Source of the DNA: Tupaia tana
Taxonomy: Eukaryota > Chordata > Mammalia > Scandentia > Tupaiidae
DNA: 64,000 nt
Assembly: GCA_026018925.1 (NCBI GenBank)
Contig: JAKSZU010000003.1
Span: forward strand, 185,101,505-185,165,504
Reading direction: 5' to 3'
Notes under the pieces: generated by a model
The model's input: only the letters and a program-made list of their open reading frames with translations
Database searches by the model: none
Told to the model about the DNA's origin: nothing
Made by a program: the position numbers and the translations under genes
Shown: piece by piece, positions 34,001 to 45,834 of the stretch
Layout of the letters: each line of letters starts with the position of its first letter
Position numbering within the stretch: position 1 is the stretch's first letter

Positions 34001-34925
34001 TATAAAACTGCTCCTGGAAAACACCGGGGAAACTCTGGGAGACATTGGGGTAGGGAAAAACTTCTTAAATAAGACTCCCAATGCACAGTCTATGATTCCT
34101 AAAATAGACAAGTGGGATTACATCAGACTAAGAAGTTTCTGCATGGCAAAAGACACAGTGATTAGTGTGAACAGACAGCCCTCAGAATGGGAAAATATTT
34201 TTGTAAACTATGCATCAGACAAGGGACTGATAACCAGAATCCACAAGGAACTCAAGCGGCTGTTCTGGAAAAAGACAATCAATCCTATTAAAAGATGGGA
34301 GAATGAGTTGAAAAAACCACTTTCTAAAGATGACATACGAATAGCTAAAAGGCATATGAAAAAATGCTCAACATCCCTCATTGTAAGAGAAATGCAGATC
34401 AAAACAACAATGAGATATCACCTAACCCCAGTCAGAATGTCTAAGATTTAAAAAAAAACAAAAAATGATAAGTGCTGGAGGGGGTGTGGTGAAAAGGGAA
34501 CTCTCTTACACTGCTGGTGGGACTGTAAATTGGTACAACCACTGTGGAGAACAATTTGGAGATTCCTCCAAAATCTACAAATAGAACTACCATATGATTC
34601 AGCAATCCCACTCCTTGGTATCTACCCGAAGGACAGAAGAATACTTAATCGAAAAAGTGCTTGCACATCGATGTTTATTGCGGCACTTTTCACGATTGCT
34701 AAGTCATGGAAACAACCTAAATGCCCACGAACTGATGAATGGTTAGAAAAACTGTGGCACATATACTCAATGGAATACTATTCATCTATAAAAAACAACA
34801 AATCCCTGACTTTTGAAAGGAAGTGGATGAATATGGAAGACTTACTGTTGAGTGAAGCAAGCCATGCTATGAAGGAGAGACATTGTATGTCCCCACTTAA
34901 TATATACCGAGTGTCTGCACTCTAA
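31071..34925 (+). pseudogene. L1 ORF2 (endonuclease and reverse transcriptase), two in-frame stops
   Basis: One continuous frame of 1,284 codons (human 1,275) apart from TGA at codon 348 and TAA at codon 1127. Domains in order: APE-type endonuclease, with Asn18 and Glu47 in LNVNGLN and LQETH, GDLN near residue 149 and the TDHDG motif near 233; the Z region; the reverse transcriptase, with [38 protein letters not shown] and FADD at 704-707; and the cysteine-rich C-terminus, CX3C-X7-H-X4-C from residue 1135. All visible catalytic residues are present. The first stop sits where human L1 has an arginine and is followed by GCA, so a CGA-to-TGA CpG transition is likely. The second lies in an A-rich stretch where the related copy at 12.8 kb reads on. 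Encoded function is target-primed reverse transcription. Confidence 0.95.
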
Positions 34926-34967
<42 letters not shown>

Positions 34968-35192
34968 TATATATATGTATATATATATATTTTTGAAACC
35001 ATTCTGCTTCTGTTGTTATAGAGTTTTAAAATTATACAAAATTATAGGACATATTTTGAACATTATCTTTAAAATTCAGTATTTTGAGATCTTGAAAGTT
35101 GTTTGTAAACTGTCAAGAATTATGGAGTATGAGCTAAAATTTTTTGCTATGTAAAGTAAATGTTTGTGGAAAAATGTAAAAATAAATTAAAA
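34926..35192 (+). other. L1 3' UTR and tail
   Basis: Begins with TAAATGTG and a (TA)n run, then GAAACCATTCTGCTTCTGTT, AGTATTTTGAGATCTTGAAA and GTGGAAAAATGTAAAAATAA before AAATTAAAAAA. No G-rich polypurine tract of the primate kind is obvious. It differs from the 3' UTR of the 12.5-13.5 kb L1. Confidence 0.85.
34929..34991. repeat. (TA)n microsatellite in L1 3' UTR
   Basis: About 17 TA units, then an interrupted TA tract. Self-complementary. Confidence 0.97.
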
Positions 35193-35206
35193 AAAAGAGG
35201 ATTGGG
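35193..35206 (+). repeat. Target-site duplication, right copy, of the large L1
   Basis: AAAAGAGGATTGGG, directly after the tail. The unduplicated flank continues AGGGATTGGG. Confidence 0.9.
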
Positions 35207-35535
35207 AGGGATTGGGAAAAAAAATTTAAGGGACGTAAGAATTCATGTAAATAAGGGGGGAAAGTTATAGAACAGTGTACTACAGCAGAGTGAAAACAGA
35301 CAACTCAATATATATGTTCAAAAAGTACTCATGTATTAGATATGCACAGCATAATGTAATGTTCAGTCTTGAATATATGTATGTGCTTCATTGAATTAGG
35401 ACATACTGGATGCATACTTTGAAAAAACATAGTCTACCCTCTCAAAGATATACATGAAATATATGTAAACCAGAAATAATGATATAAAAGAATACATGTT
35501 TATTTTGGCTTATATTTGCATGAAGAATTATTAGA

Positions 35536-35756
35536 GGTCAATGATGGTGGCACAGTAGTAATAGAACCCTCAAGATGCTGAGCCCACATGAGAAGGTTCT
35601 AGGTTTGTGACCTGAGTACTCCCTGTATACACCAGGTATGTACACATGTGCCCATGATCCTGGCTGGCTGAGGATAGAGGTGGATCATGGCACAAAGACC
35701 TTATTGAGAGTCTCTTTCTCTTTCTGTCTCTGAAGAAATAAAAATGTTTTTTACAA
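35536..35756 (+). mobile_element. SINE family C
   Basis: GTTCTAGGTTTGTGACCTGA, GCCCATGATCCTGGCTGGCT, GGTGGATCATGGCACAAAGA, CTCTTTCTCTTTCTGTCTC and GAAATAAAAATG. Flanking AAGAATTATTAGA (35523-35535 and 35757-35769) defines the unit. Confidence 0.85.
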
Positions 35757-35769
35757 AGAATTATTAGAA

Positions 35770-37370
35770 AGCTACGAAAGAAATTTAATATTAGGTTACT
35801 CACTGTGAGAGAGAGAGAGGAAATCAGAAGGATGGGACAGAAATGGAAGAAATACTTCTCATAGAAAAACTTACTTTGATTTTTGAACTATGTGTCTATA
35901 TTTTATTAAAATATCCATGGAAGCAATTAGAGAATGAGAGGAAAGATTTAAAGAGTATGCAGATTTTTTTTTCCTGTAAGTTTGATGCTGATGTTTTTCT
36001 ACCAGAAAGGGTTAATAAAAATTTTTCAAACCAAACCAGCATTTATAATCCTTCTTCAAGTCACTCTTATAACCTCCTTGGCTAAAATGTTGACAGGTGG
36101 CCTTTCAGTTGCTCCATATCCCATGGAATGTACCCACATTCTAACTTCACAACAGCCATCTTTATGACAGAAGTTGCCATTGACTAAATTGCATCCTGAC
36201 TTCAAAGATGTTAAAATGAAAAAAAAAAAATCTATGAGTCTTAAAAGAGGTTAAATGTGGTAGCATAATTGCTTAACTGCCCCAAGGTCTCATCTGAAGT
36301 TTACGGTTATGGGTTTAAAGTGGAACTAATGTGTCTGGTTGTGTGTTTCCCTCTACTCATACTCAGTTGCCTGAGTTCAGGCTAAGAGCAGGTGAACAAG
36401 AAGATAGCCAGATTTATCCAGCACCAGTTTTATTAGGCGATAATGGATGAAAGAGAAGAGCAAGGGAGATCCGAGGTAGAAATTATCAGAGTGATAAAAT
36501 CTAAACTGGGTGAGGAGGGAAGCAAGGGCACATGACATGTCAATAGCAGATTTGTTTTTACATGTGGTTGCCAAAACGTACTGAGCGCCTCTACATGTCC
36601 ATGCACCATTGAAAGCACTGAGGATATGATACCGAGCAAGAGAGGAAAGTTCCCTCATGTCAAGTTCATTTGGTCAGGGAGAAACTAATCTTTCATAAAC
36701 AACAATCAGAAACAACCAGTCAAATAATGCTCACAACTATGCAGAGAATTAAAATAAGAAGATGTGAGAAAGATTAATCAGTAGCTAATAAGTTCCTGGT
36801 AGTCAAGAGAAGCCTCTGTGATGAGGTATTATTTATGGTGAAATCCAAATGACGAGAATAAACTGACTGTGTCATTGTAAGGTGAAGCAAGCGTCTCAAG
36901 CACAGGGAAAGCCCAGGAGTGACGGTCCTCATCTGAGAGCCCATTAATTTGTTAGAAATAAAAGGAAAGTGAGCATAGCCTGAGTAAAGTAGCTGAGCTG
37001 CAAGTGAGGAGATGAGAGATAAACAGCAGCCAGGTCGTATAGAGTTTTGTAAGCAAAGATAAAGTTTTTGGGTTTTGTTCAGAGTGTGTATGTTGTGATA
37101 GGATCTAGTTGTGTATAAATGCTCAATCTGGAAGGGGTAGGATGGAGTACAGAACAGGGAATAATTGAAGCAGGGAAATAATTGGGAAATTATTGCAATA
37201 ATACAAGCGGTTTGGTTATGGAACCTGAGAGAAATAGACAGAGCTATGATAAGTATTCAATAGTTGTATGTTTAAAGTGGGCAATACCTTATCCTTGAAA
37301 AGGGTCACATATGATAGGGGAAAGAAAAATCATTCAGAGAAATGGGGGAATACTTCACTCCAACATTCAA
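35770..37370. other. No gene; L2-like relic about 36640-37200
   Basis: GAGAAGCCTCTGTGATGAGG, ACAGGGAAAGCCCAGGAGTG, GGTCGTATAGAGTTTTGTAA and ATTATTGCAATAATACAAGC follow the same L2-type order as 23.1-23.3 kb. The rest is unassigned. Confidence 0.5.
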
Positions 37371-37371
37371 A

Positions 37372-37375
<4 letters not shown>

Positions 37376-37408
<33 letters not shown>

Positions 37409-37441
37409 TTGCGCATGCGTGCACGCGCACGTGTGTGTATG
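37376..37441. repeat. (GT)n with CG-rich alternating tail
   Basis: GTGTGT for about 30 bases, then GCGCTTGCGCATGCGTGCAC GCGCACGTGTGTG: almost unbroken purine-pyrimidine alternation for about 65 bases. Confidence 0.97.
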
Positions 37442-37444
37442 CAA

Positions 37445-39570
37445 TTTTTCAGCTCTCAGTTCCAGAAAGAACCTTGGGTATATTCACTTATAACAAATAG
37501 TTCTAGTCTAGCAAAGCTTACTGAGCCCACAATAGGGAATTCACTTCCTGGTTAAGAAGGAAGGCAGGGAGGGAGAGAGGACAGATGGTTAAAAAGATGT
37601 CAAGATCTCTATGTATGGAACTATTTAGGGAAAGTGTACAATAAATAAGTAGCTCAGTTTTCATTTGGTAATTGGAGACCTGTATTTTTCACATTTGGCA
37701 TGTCCTTCTCAGAGGCGTGTTTGAAGACGGCAGCATTTTCTGTTTCCCTAGGAAATGATGAAGCAGCACTTGTCCCAGTTTTCTCAGCCCACATGTGGTA
37801 GTGAGCAAACCTATCCCTGCTGTACCCTATAAACAATGCAAGTGTCAATGCTCATGAAAGTCAGCATGCTACCCTGGAGATCATGGGATTTTGTCTTCTG
37901 CACTAAGAAGAGGCAGCACATTTGTCTTTGCATAAGATGGGAGGAGGGAAAAGAACAAAAAACAAATGAGGGGTGCACTGACAACTGTCAATGATATCAA
38001 TAATGACAATGTCTTGATTTGTAATAACATTACAGAGAGCATTTGTAATAAATGGACTACAAAGAAAAAAGTCTTAAATTAAAAGCCACCAGCATTTCCA
38101 AATAATAATTTAAAAAACAAAACAGATCAGCTCAGTGGATTCCAATGGAAGTACTCAGAAAGGGAATATACCTTTAGATATTTTCTTGCAAGACGGCCAA
38201 CTCAGTACTTCTGGTCCCACTATCCAGCTGAATTATTTCGAAGAGTGGAGTGGGAGGAAATACAGACCTGGGGACTAATGGTTACATATTTTAACTGTGC
38301 TGTAGACAGATACGCCTGTGCAATTGCTGTTTAGAACTTCATTTTTAGTAGTTAGAATTAATTCTAACCTCAGTAGGATGTGGTTGGTACACAGACAATT
38401 TTATTTTCCCTACCTTTAGAATGGCTTTGAAAAAGTCCTCCAGTTTGGCCTCAGTTACGCACAAGTTACAGAAAAGCTAATACTTGTGCTTTATAAAAGT
38501 GTGAAATTGGAGAAGCAATGCCCTCACCTTCATGTTTCTGGTTTACATTTAGGATTTTGCAGAAGTTCTGAAGAATGAATCAAAGAAGGCAATCATTAAC
38601 ATTTTCTGGAGAGGATACATTTCGATGATATAAATTAGATCTACAAATTAATCATTAAGCAAAATCATAATGCTGGTGAGTTGAGTTCATCTCCATGCAT
38701 GAAATTTGTGTCCGAAATGTAAAGCCTGTCAGAGTACTCCCCGAACAGTGACCAGAGCTGGGGTATTTTACCTCGTGTCTCTCTACGAAACCCAGCATTC
38801 ATTTGAAAGTAGCTGATGCCAAGTAGCGAAAACATGAGCTGAGAAATGTTACTGGAACATGCTGTGATGAGATTAAAGCAGGCAGGAATGAGGGGTACTC
38901 CAGAACCAAATTAAAATGGTACCAGTGGAGGCAGGTCTGTGCCAGAAAATTAAAGCAGAAAATTCTTTTCTTGTTTATACAAGAAGCTGTAAGAGGGAAA
39001 GCTGGAATAATGATTGTTTCAGCATCCCAAGAATGAGAATAACTTTTCACTTCCAGTGCCTCCAGAAAATATAAACACTACCATAGTAATTCATTGTGAC
39101 AAAGATTCTTTGCTTGACCAATCTAGTCAAGTCTCCTTAAATGTCTCCTAGGCCCACCTATACACTTTTTTTATAAAATCTAGTTTTAGCAAGACCTCTG
39201 CTAAAACAGTTTAAAAAGAAACACCTTAATTGCAGATTACGTTCAATATCTGAGAGTTAAGTTTTTAGAAATTTTATAAATAAGTTGCTAAACACAGTCA
39301 ATATTTGAAATTGTATAAATCTGCAACTACATAAATAATATTTAAACAAATTATCAAAGTCCTCACTTCCTTAATAATTGACTACATTTTACCATTACTC
39401 AAATTGGCCAGGGTAGGAGTATATAAATTATAGAAATTAGCAAATGCAGTAATCAGGGCTCAGTTTATTATCTTTAAAAGTAATGGGTAAAATAGTAATA
39501 TGCACATTTACTTATGTAATTCTGTACTTGTCACATTGTTAATAGCACAAAATACTGAAGAAATATTCTA
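37445..39570. other. No recognisable feature
   Basis: About 2.1 kb of higher-complexity DNA with no repeat that I recognise, one of the longest such stretches in the window. No convincing exon. Confidence 0.4.
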
Positions 39571-39577
39571 ATATTCA

Positions 39578-39843
39578 AGCAGTTAGCATAATGGCTATGT
39601 CGCTGGACTCCCATGTAGTCAACCGCGGTTCGCGTCCCAGACCTGGTGGCTTAAACTCATTCTGGGTGTGTGTGCATGCGTGCCCAAGATCCCGAGAGGA
39701 GAATGGAGGAGAAGGGATTGCAGCATGGCCATCTCCCCTGTGGGGTGATTTCTCGCTTTCTGTCTCTCTCTCTCTCTCTGTCTGTCTGGTGAGCACACGC
39801 ACCCTATAGCAAAAACCTCTCAAAAAAAAAAAAAAAAAAAAAA
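39578..39843 (+). mobile_element. Long tRNA-derived SINE, minor 5' truncation
   Basis: Starts at AGCAGTTAGCATAATGG, lacking the first few bases (GGACC). Otherwise near-consensus with GGTTCGCGTCCC and an A-tail of about 22. Confidence 0.94.
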
Positions 39844-40449
39844 GAAAGAAAACTATCTGATTTAACAAAAAAGTTCCTAATGTCATTGATAATATACTTA
39901 TAATATGCATTTTCATTGTTTTATTTTCATCACTCTTTTTAATGTAAAGAAAAATTTTAGCTGATATCCATGTTGGAACTACCCTTGTTCACCAATTTTA
40001 ACCATAGACTATCTACAAAGAATTCAATAAAAATCAACAAAAAACTATATACTAATAATTGGTTTTGTGGAATTTACCACCAAGAATATTGTTTAAATTA
40101 CTTTTGTAAATTGTGTGCTATACATCCTTTATATTAGTTGGATTTATAACAAGTTTGTGTGTATGTGTTACAGGAAAGTCAGTTGTTAAACACCACAAAC
40201 CCAACTAAGGGTAGGGCAGATATAACCAAAGTAAAATTCCCAGAGGCACAGAATGTAAGACCTGAAATGACTATATTTCCATATTTAAAAGGTACAAGTA
40301 TAGATATAAATCTAGGTCACAGGAAACCTAAAAATGAAAGAATTAACAGATGCTGTCCAAAGCAGGTAGACTTGACCAGTGTTTTATATTTTCTGAGAAC
40401 ACCAGCTGTCTTTTTTATTTTATTTTATTTTTTTGCTTACTCATTTCTC

Positions 40450-40670
40450 TTTTAACAGAAAGTAGTAATGCAAACAACTAATATTTGTCAGGTAATTATT
40501 ATAGATCAGGTGCAATGCTAAACATTTTACATAGAACATCCTTTTAGTGACCACAGTCACTCAAGGAGTCATTACGGTCATCCCCATTTTTCAGATAGAA
40601 AATAAAGGATTGGTATGATGTGATATGCTTTGCTCAAGACACAAGCCACTGGTTCTCTCTGTTTCCCAAG
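40450..40670 (-). mobile_element. MIR-type SINE, antisense
   Basis: GATCAGGTGCAATGCTAAAC, ATTTTACATAGAACATCC and TCATCCCCATTTTTCAGATA are antisense MIR 3' landmarks. Confidence 0.7.
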
Positions 40671-42840
40671 TTTTTAAACTGCATGTTGATCATTTTTTTT
40701 CCTGGAGGATTATGTTTGTTTGTTTGTTTGTTTGTTTTAGACTAGAGATAGAAGTGCTTATCATTTCTGCTGAAAGCAGACAAAAACAAACTAAATGGCT
40801 CCTTTTTCTGAGTCAAATCTCACAGAATTTTTATTTATCTTTCTGGCCTTTATCTACCACTATTGACTTTCAACAAGCTATTCTTTTGTCCTCCTTCACC
40901 TAATCGCTCACAAGTTCATGTCAAATTTTCTACCTCTTTTGATTTCATTTTCAGGTGCCCTTATAAACACTGCATACTCACCAATCCCAATTCCAAACTC
41001 TACCTATCATTTAGGGTCCAATTTAAATGCAGTCTCTTCTCTGGAATCTTTGATTTTCCCAGCTTGATATAATCCTTTACTCACTCAAACCACTTTATTA
41101 AGCAGCAATTGAGAAAGGACATTGCAAGGCATGTGGCTGATTCCTCCTCAGCTTACTGCTCAAGTAGGAAAAGAAATCACAACGATGATTTAGGAAATAT
41201 CAATATGGCTTGCCATTACTCCAAAAGTGTCTCCCCTACTGGATTACCAAATGACTAAAATGCTCACAAGGGCTCTTTCCTTTGGTTTGGGTGTCTTCCT
41301 TGTGCCTCTTAATTCTAATCTTCCTTGGTAGGTTTTCATCTTATACCTAACTATTTTATCTTACAGTTCTCTCTCTTTCTTTGTTTTTGTTTTTTTTTTT
41401 GTTTGTTTGTTTGTTTGTTTTTTTCAAGATTTGAAAGAAGGGGCAACAGAAAAAAAAAAAATGGATACCTTTCATGGTGAGGTTTCTGGAAAAGAAAAAG
41501 AAATTTAAGAAAAGGCCGCCAAAGGCCTAACTTATCTAAATTCACAAATTTCCCAAGTGCATATACGGGTGTATATGTGTAGAGCTATGTGGAAAAGGAT
41601 TTCCTCCTTTTGAAAGCTACTTTTCAAGCTGTTGACAAACATGAAATCTTCAAAAAGTTAGAATAAAATGTTGCTTAATAACAAAATTATTTTCTTGACC
41701 CAGAGCTGCCAGGAGATAAGATCAGTAGAAAAGTTTGAAAAGTGCAGACACAGTGAACCCGAGTTCCATACAGTTTAGTGAAATGATGGAAAGATGAATC
41801 TTCATTACCAATTACAGGCTGCCTGCTGTGCTCTCTGAAGAATGATCTAATCTGTTACCTCCTAAAAGCAAGTCACTGATGGATGCGCCACCTCTGCCCA
41901 CCCACCTGGGCTGCAGCTCTCCTGACTAATGTCTAAACACAATCTTTCCCACCATGATTTAGGGTTTAGAAACAAGAGGATTCTGGATAAGTTATGTAAA
42001 CAGGCAGAAGAAAACTCAGGCAAACCAATAAGGGAGGAAAACCAGGGAATGATGTGAACTGGAAAAAAAAATTGGAACACCAGTTAAATAATTCAGGACA
42101 ATTGCCCAAAGGAAAACAGATGCTGAATGGGAATGGAGGAAATAAATAGATCAAGGTATACAGCAGAAGGAAAAATAGAGTGGAAAGAAGGAGGAGATAA
42201 AAGACCTCACCCAAGGGAGAAAAGGTATTGCTAGTCCTGGCAGGAATATTAATAACTGGATATAGAAAAGAAAAGAAACAGCTCATAATTCCCTGACTCT
42301 GAAGAGGTACTTGGCCATGGCTCCGTACAATTCACATAAGTTTGTAATCCCTTTAGAAAGCTGATTTCCCTAGCCACTTACAGGTTCTTCGGAGCAGTTA
42401 AGTTGTGTGGTAATGGGACAAACAGAAACTTCTGAAAATAGTGAACCCTGGTTGAGGATAGAAAAAAAGGAATTTTAGACTTCTTTCAGAGCTAAGATAC
42501 CTCACATTTTAAAGTTAACAGAGGCCCAGAAAATGTGGAGTCTGCCCCAGCTAAATATTTTAACCTAGCTAGAGTTGAATAAGCATGGCTTATCCCATGT
42601 TATGGATGTTGTCCCATTGTCCAAAAGCCTTCAACTTGTCTTTCCCTGGAGTAATGAAGACAATGAATATGAGACAATGAGAATACAAACCTTTCTTGAC
42701 CAGGGAAAATTTACACAAAATGTCTAGTGACTGTTCTGAAAATGAGACATTAGGGAAGTGAACAGCTATTCAGGGAAAAATTTATGAGCACCTGCTATGT
42801 GCCAGTGTCCACCCTCTTCAAAGTGTGTGAAGCAGGAAAT
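40670..42840. other. No gene; L2-like relic near 40860-41100
   Basis: Segments such as CTACCACTATTGACTTTC and TAGGGTCCAATTTAAATGCA suggest a degraded L2. (TTTG)n occurs at 40711-40737 and 41400-41420. The rest is unassigned. Confidence 0.4.
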
Positions 42841-42844
42841 CTGG

Positions 42845-42952
42845 AGTCGAGCCTGTAATCTGCATTTTAGCAAAAACTCAAGCTGATTCTGAGATGACGA
42901 TCTGATCGTTTTCCCAGAAACACTATTCTAGAGTAGTGTTTCTCAACTTTTT
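42845..42952 (+). mobile_element. MER5A-type DNA transposon fragment
   Basis: AATCTGCATTTTAGCAAAAA, AGCTGATTCTGAGATGACGA and GTAGTGTTTCTCAAC are the right half of MER5A. The left half is missing. Confidence 0.65.
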
Positions 42953-43002
42953 TTAAAATTATCACCATACAAGGAGCATTTATAGATTGTGTTTGTTTGT
43001 TT

Positions 43003-43176
43003 TTGAGAGAATTATTTATTTAATTCCACTAGTTATTATTATTTTTAGAAATTTGACCAGAGACAGAAAGAGAGAGAAAGAGAAAGCCAGAAAGGAAGCT
43101 GCCGGGCCAGGACTCAAACCATGGTTGGCCCTGTGGGAATCCAGTGCCTTAATCCACCATACCACCTGTCAGCCCC
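43003..43176 (-). mobile_element. Short tRNA-derived SINE
   Basis: TTTGACCAGAGACAGAAAGA, GGACTCAAACCATGGTTGGC and CCACCTGTCAGCCCC are the short-family landmarks. The T-rich tail side is irregular, so the left edge is approximate. Confidence 0.85.
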
Positions 43177-43237
43177 TAGATTTGCTTTTTTCTTAATCAC
43201 ACTCCCACACAGAATTGTAATAGCCAAGATACATATA

Positions 43238-43239
<2 letters not shown>

Positions 43240-43279
<40 letters not shown>
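43240..43279. repeat. (TA)n microsatellite
   Basis: About 20 uninterrupted TA units, self-complementary. Confidence 0.97.
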
Positions 43280-43284
<5 letters not shown>

Positions 43285-43429
43285 GTATATATATCTTTAT
43301 GTACTGTGGTCCTTTGGAAGGGTGTACCAATTCAATGTCTACATTTTTTTCACCTTACAAGAATCAATATTCACCCTTGTTGAGATAACACACATGCTCT
43401 AGGGGTTCAGTGACAGATGAGACCCCATC

Positions 43430-43720
43430 GGAAATTCAGTGAGTTCGACAAACAATCACTGTGCACAAATTATGTGTCAGGCACGATGCTGGGCCCTGGT
43501 GATCATTACATAAAGGAGAGATACATTGTTCCTTCTTTGCTTTCACTGGGAGACAGATGTAGTAAGCAGATAATTTCAACATAACACAATAAGCAGTAGA
43601 ATAGAATTTGGCACAGAATGAGCTCATTCCATAAAACCTTCAGCCCAGAGGGAGGTTGAACAACATCCTAGAGAGGGCATGTAAGTTTATTCATGAGGTT
43701 GAAAGAAGTTAACGAAATAA
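43430..43720 (-). mobile_element. L2-like relic
   Basis: TGTGTCAGGCACGATGCTGG GCCCTGGTGAT and CACTGGGAGACAGATGTAGT fit antisense L2 3' sequence. Confidence 0.5.
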
Positions 43721-44180
43721 AATAATACAGTTAAACGAATCTTCAAGGAGGGCATGGATTTTAGACTGGTTCTAGAATTATGCCTAGGATTTGGACATTC
43801 GTTTAAGATTTGTCTGTTGAGTAATAGGGGATAGACATAGAACCACAAAAGGTATCTCCTTTTGCAAAATATAACTGGTACACATGTACAGTGGATATAT
43901 AATCAAAACTCTTTACAAGTTCTTTTTTATAAATAGTACAAGGTTGGTGTGTATGTGTGTGTGTGTACCAATTTTGCACAGCACCAAACACTTAACAAGC
44001 ACTAGATTAGTATGGGCTTTTTGACTTATTATTTTCATCAATGACATCAGAAAACATCTACCCAAGCATGTCAGTCCACAGCATTCCTAATCCTCTGTCT
44101 CTTTCAGGAAGCAGGCAGATGGTCACAAAGCTGCCTAGGAGGCTGCCTGCCCTGAGCACAACACAGCTCTCCAAAGCTGA
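43720..44180. other. No recognisable feature; short (GT)n at 43947
   Basis: Unassigned spacer with one short GT stretch. Confidence 0.4.
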
Positions 44181-44184
44181 CACT

Positions 44185-44620
44185 CCTTCTGGCTCAGTCT
44201 ATTTGTGTTGCTATAACAAAATAGCCTAGACTGGATGATTTACAAAGAAAAGAGATTTGGCTCATGATTGTGGTGGCTTGGAAGTCCAAAGGCATGACAT
44301 CAGCTAGATGCTATATCATACCATGGCCAAGTGAAGCAAAAAGAAGAGTAGTTAAATGCAGAGAGAGAAACATGCCAGCCGACTTGATTTAAACAACTTG
44401 CTCTCATGGGAACTAATTCCTGGGAACTCTCTCCCTTCCAGAAAGTCTTCATCTATTCATGAGAGATCCATTCCCATGTCCCACACACCTCCCACTAGGC
44501 CCCACCTCTCAACACTGCCTCACTGGGTGTCCAGTTGCCACATACGTTTCAGTGAGACACTTACACCCTATCACTCGCTTATTGGTTTACAAAGAATGAG
44601 GGCTTCCGGGATGATAAGTT
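44185..44620 (-). mobile_element. MaLR-type solo LTR, antisense
   Basis: CAGTCTATTTGTGTTGCTAT AACAAAATAGCC, GATTTACAAAGAAAAGAGAT, CACTAGGCCCCACCTCTCAA are the antisense landmarks of MaLR LTRs (MST/MLT1-like). The far end is decayed. Confidence 0.72.
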
Positions 44621-44970
44621 TATGATCACAAGCCCATTGGTGGAAGACCTTATGTGTCTACCTCATCTGAGACAATCAGAACTGAGCTGAGTGATTATGT
44701 GATAGCTCAGGTTTGCTTTCCCCCACAATGCAAGGCTTTACTCAGAGTTTACCTCCCTGAAGTAAAGGACTGAACATGAAATTTTCCACTGTCCCATAAA
44801 CTCTCTGCTTAAAGAACATGTTTTCTACTTTTGTCTTTTGTTTTTGATTTTCTTTTTTTGCCTAAGTCAATTTTAATCCACAATCATTGACAGAGTCTGG
44901 CACACACCCAACGATGTGCTATGGGAGGATATAGAATGCAGGATATAAAGCTTAAGATTCACTTTCTATT

Positions 44971-45233
44971 GGACCAGCAGTTGGCATAATGGCTATGTCG
45001 CTGAATGTCCATGTAGTCTACTGCGGTTCACATCCCAGACCCGGTGGCTTGAACTCACGCCAGGCACGTGGGCGTGCGTGCCCAAGATCCCGAGTGGAGA
45101 GTGGAGGAGAAGGGATTGCAGCGTGGCCATCCCCCAGGGGGATGTTTTCTCGCTTTCTATCTCTCTGTCTCTCTCTGTCTTTGTGGCAAGCACACGCACC
45201 CTATAGCAAAAATCTCTCCAAAAAAAAAAAAAA
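44971..45233 (+). mobile_element. Long tRNA-derived SINE
   Basis: Complete copy with duplication AAGATTCACTTTCTA (44954-44968 and 45234-45248). The anticodon-loop region is altered (GCTGAATGTCC) and the B box is GTTCACATCC, so a tRNA-type promoter is probably weak. Confidence 0.95.
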
Positions 45234-45262
45234 AAGATTCACTTTCTAGTTGGGTATATACA

Positions 45263-45263
<1 letters not shown>

Positions 45264-45301
<38 letters not shown>
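45264..45301. repeat. (CA)n microsatellite
   Basis: About 19 CA units immediately after a SINE flank. Confidence 0.97.
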
Positions 45302-45303
<2 letters not shown>

Positions 45304-45834
45304 AAATGCACATGTGTCAGCATTCACCAAAGACTAAAAGATGTTACCTGAGTAGAATAAAAAAAGGCCCCATGCTTAAGTCATTTTGAGAGCACTGGGT
45401 TAAATAAAGTTCAGTAACATTTTTAAGTTCTTTGTGGAGTCTTTAAAATGTTGATGAGACTTTTCAAGTTGTGAATCTATGAAGCTAGGAAATATATATT
45501 AGCCAACCTGGAGCCCTTATTAGAAAAATGTGTAGAACTAATAATCATATGCCAGATTAATAGACACAAAACAGAACTATCCCAGGCATCCTGGGGTATA
45601 CGGCCTCCTCATTTGAAAAGAGAATAAGTAATCTTTGTTTGATAAACTCATCCCACATCATTTTTTTGTTGCTGTAATTGTCCATCTAAGTTTCCAAAAC
45701 AGAAAATTTAAGAATCATACTTGTGCAAGAGAAAACAGTGTGGAGTAGTGGAAGGGGCACAGCTGTCACAGGCAGACAGGCTTGGTCTTATAACTCAGTT
45801 CTGCCTGATACTAACACTAGAGCACTCATTATCA

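Larger units (their letters stand above)
29461..35192 (+). mobile_element. Near-complete young LINE-1 (5.73 kb)
   Basis: Autonomous-type non-LTR retrotransposon: 5' UTR, ORF1, a 44-base spacer, ORF2, a 3' UTR with a TA microsatellite, and a short A-rich tail, all between perfect 14-bp duplications. ORF1 has one frameshift and ORF2 two in-frame stops, so it is not mobile. The low damage and intact duplications mark it as the youngest L1 here. It inserted into an older sense L1. The 5' UTR of about 610 bp may be slightly truncated. Confidence 0.96.

Noticed and set aside
30071-34925. Host gene with reverse transcriptase
   Set aside because: Domain order, 44-base ORF spacing, tail and target duplication show a LINE-1.
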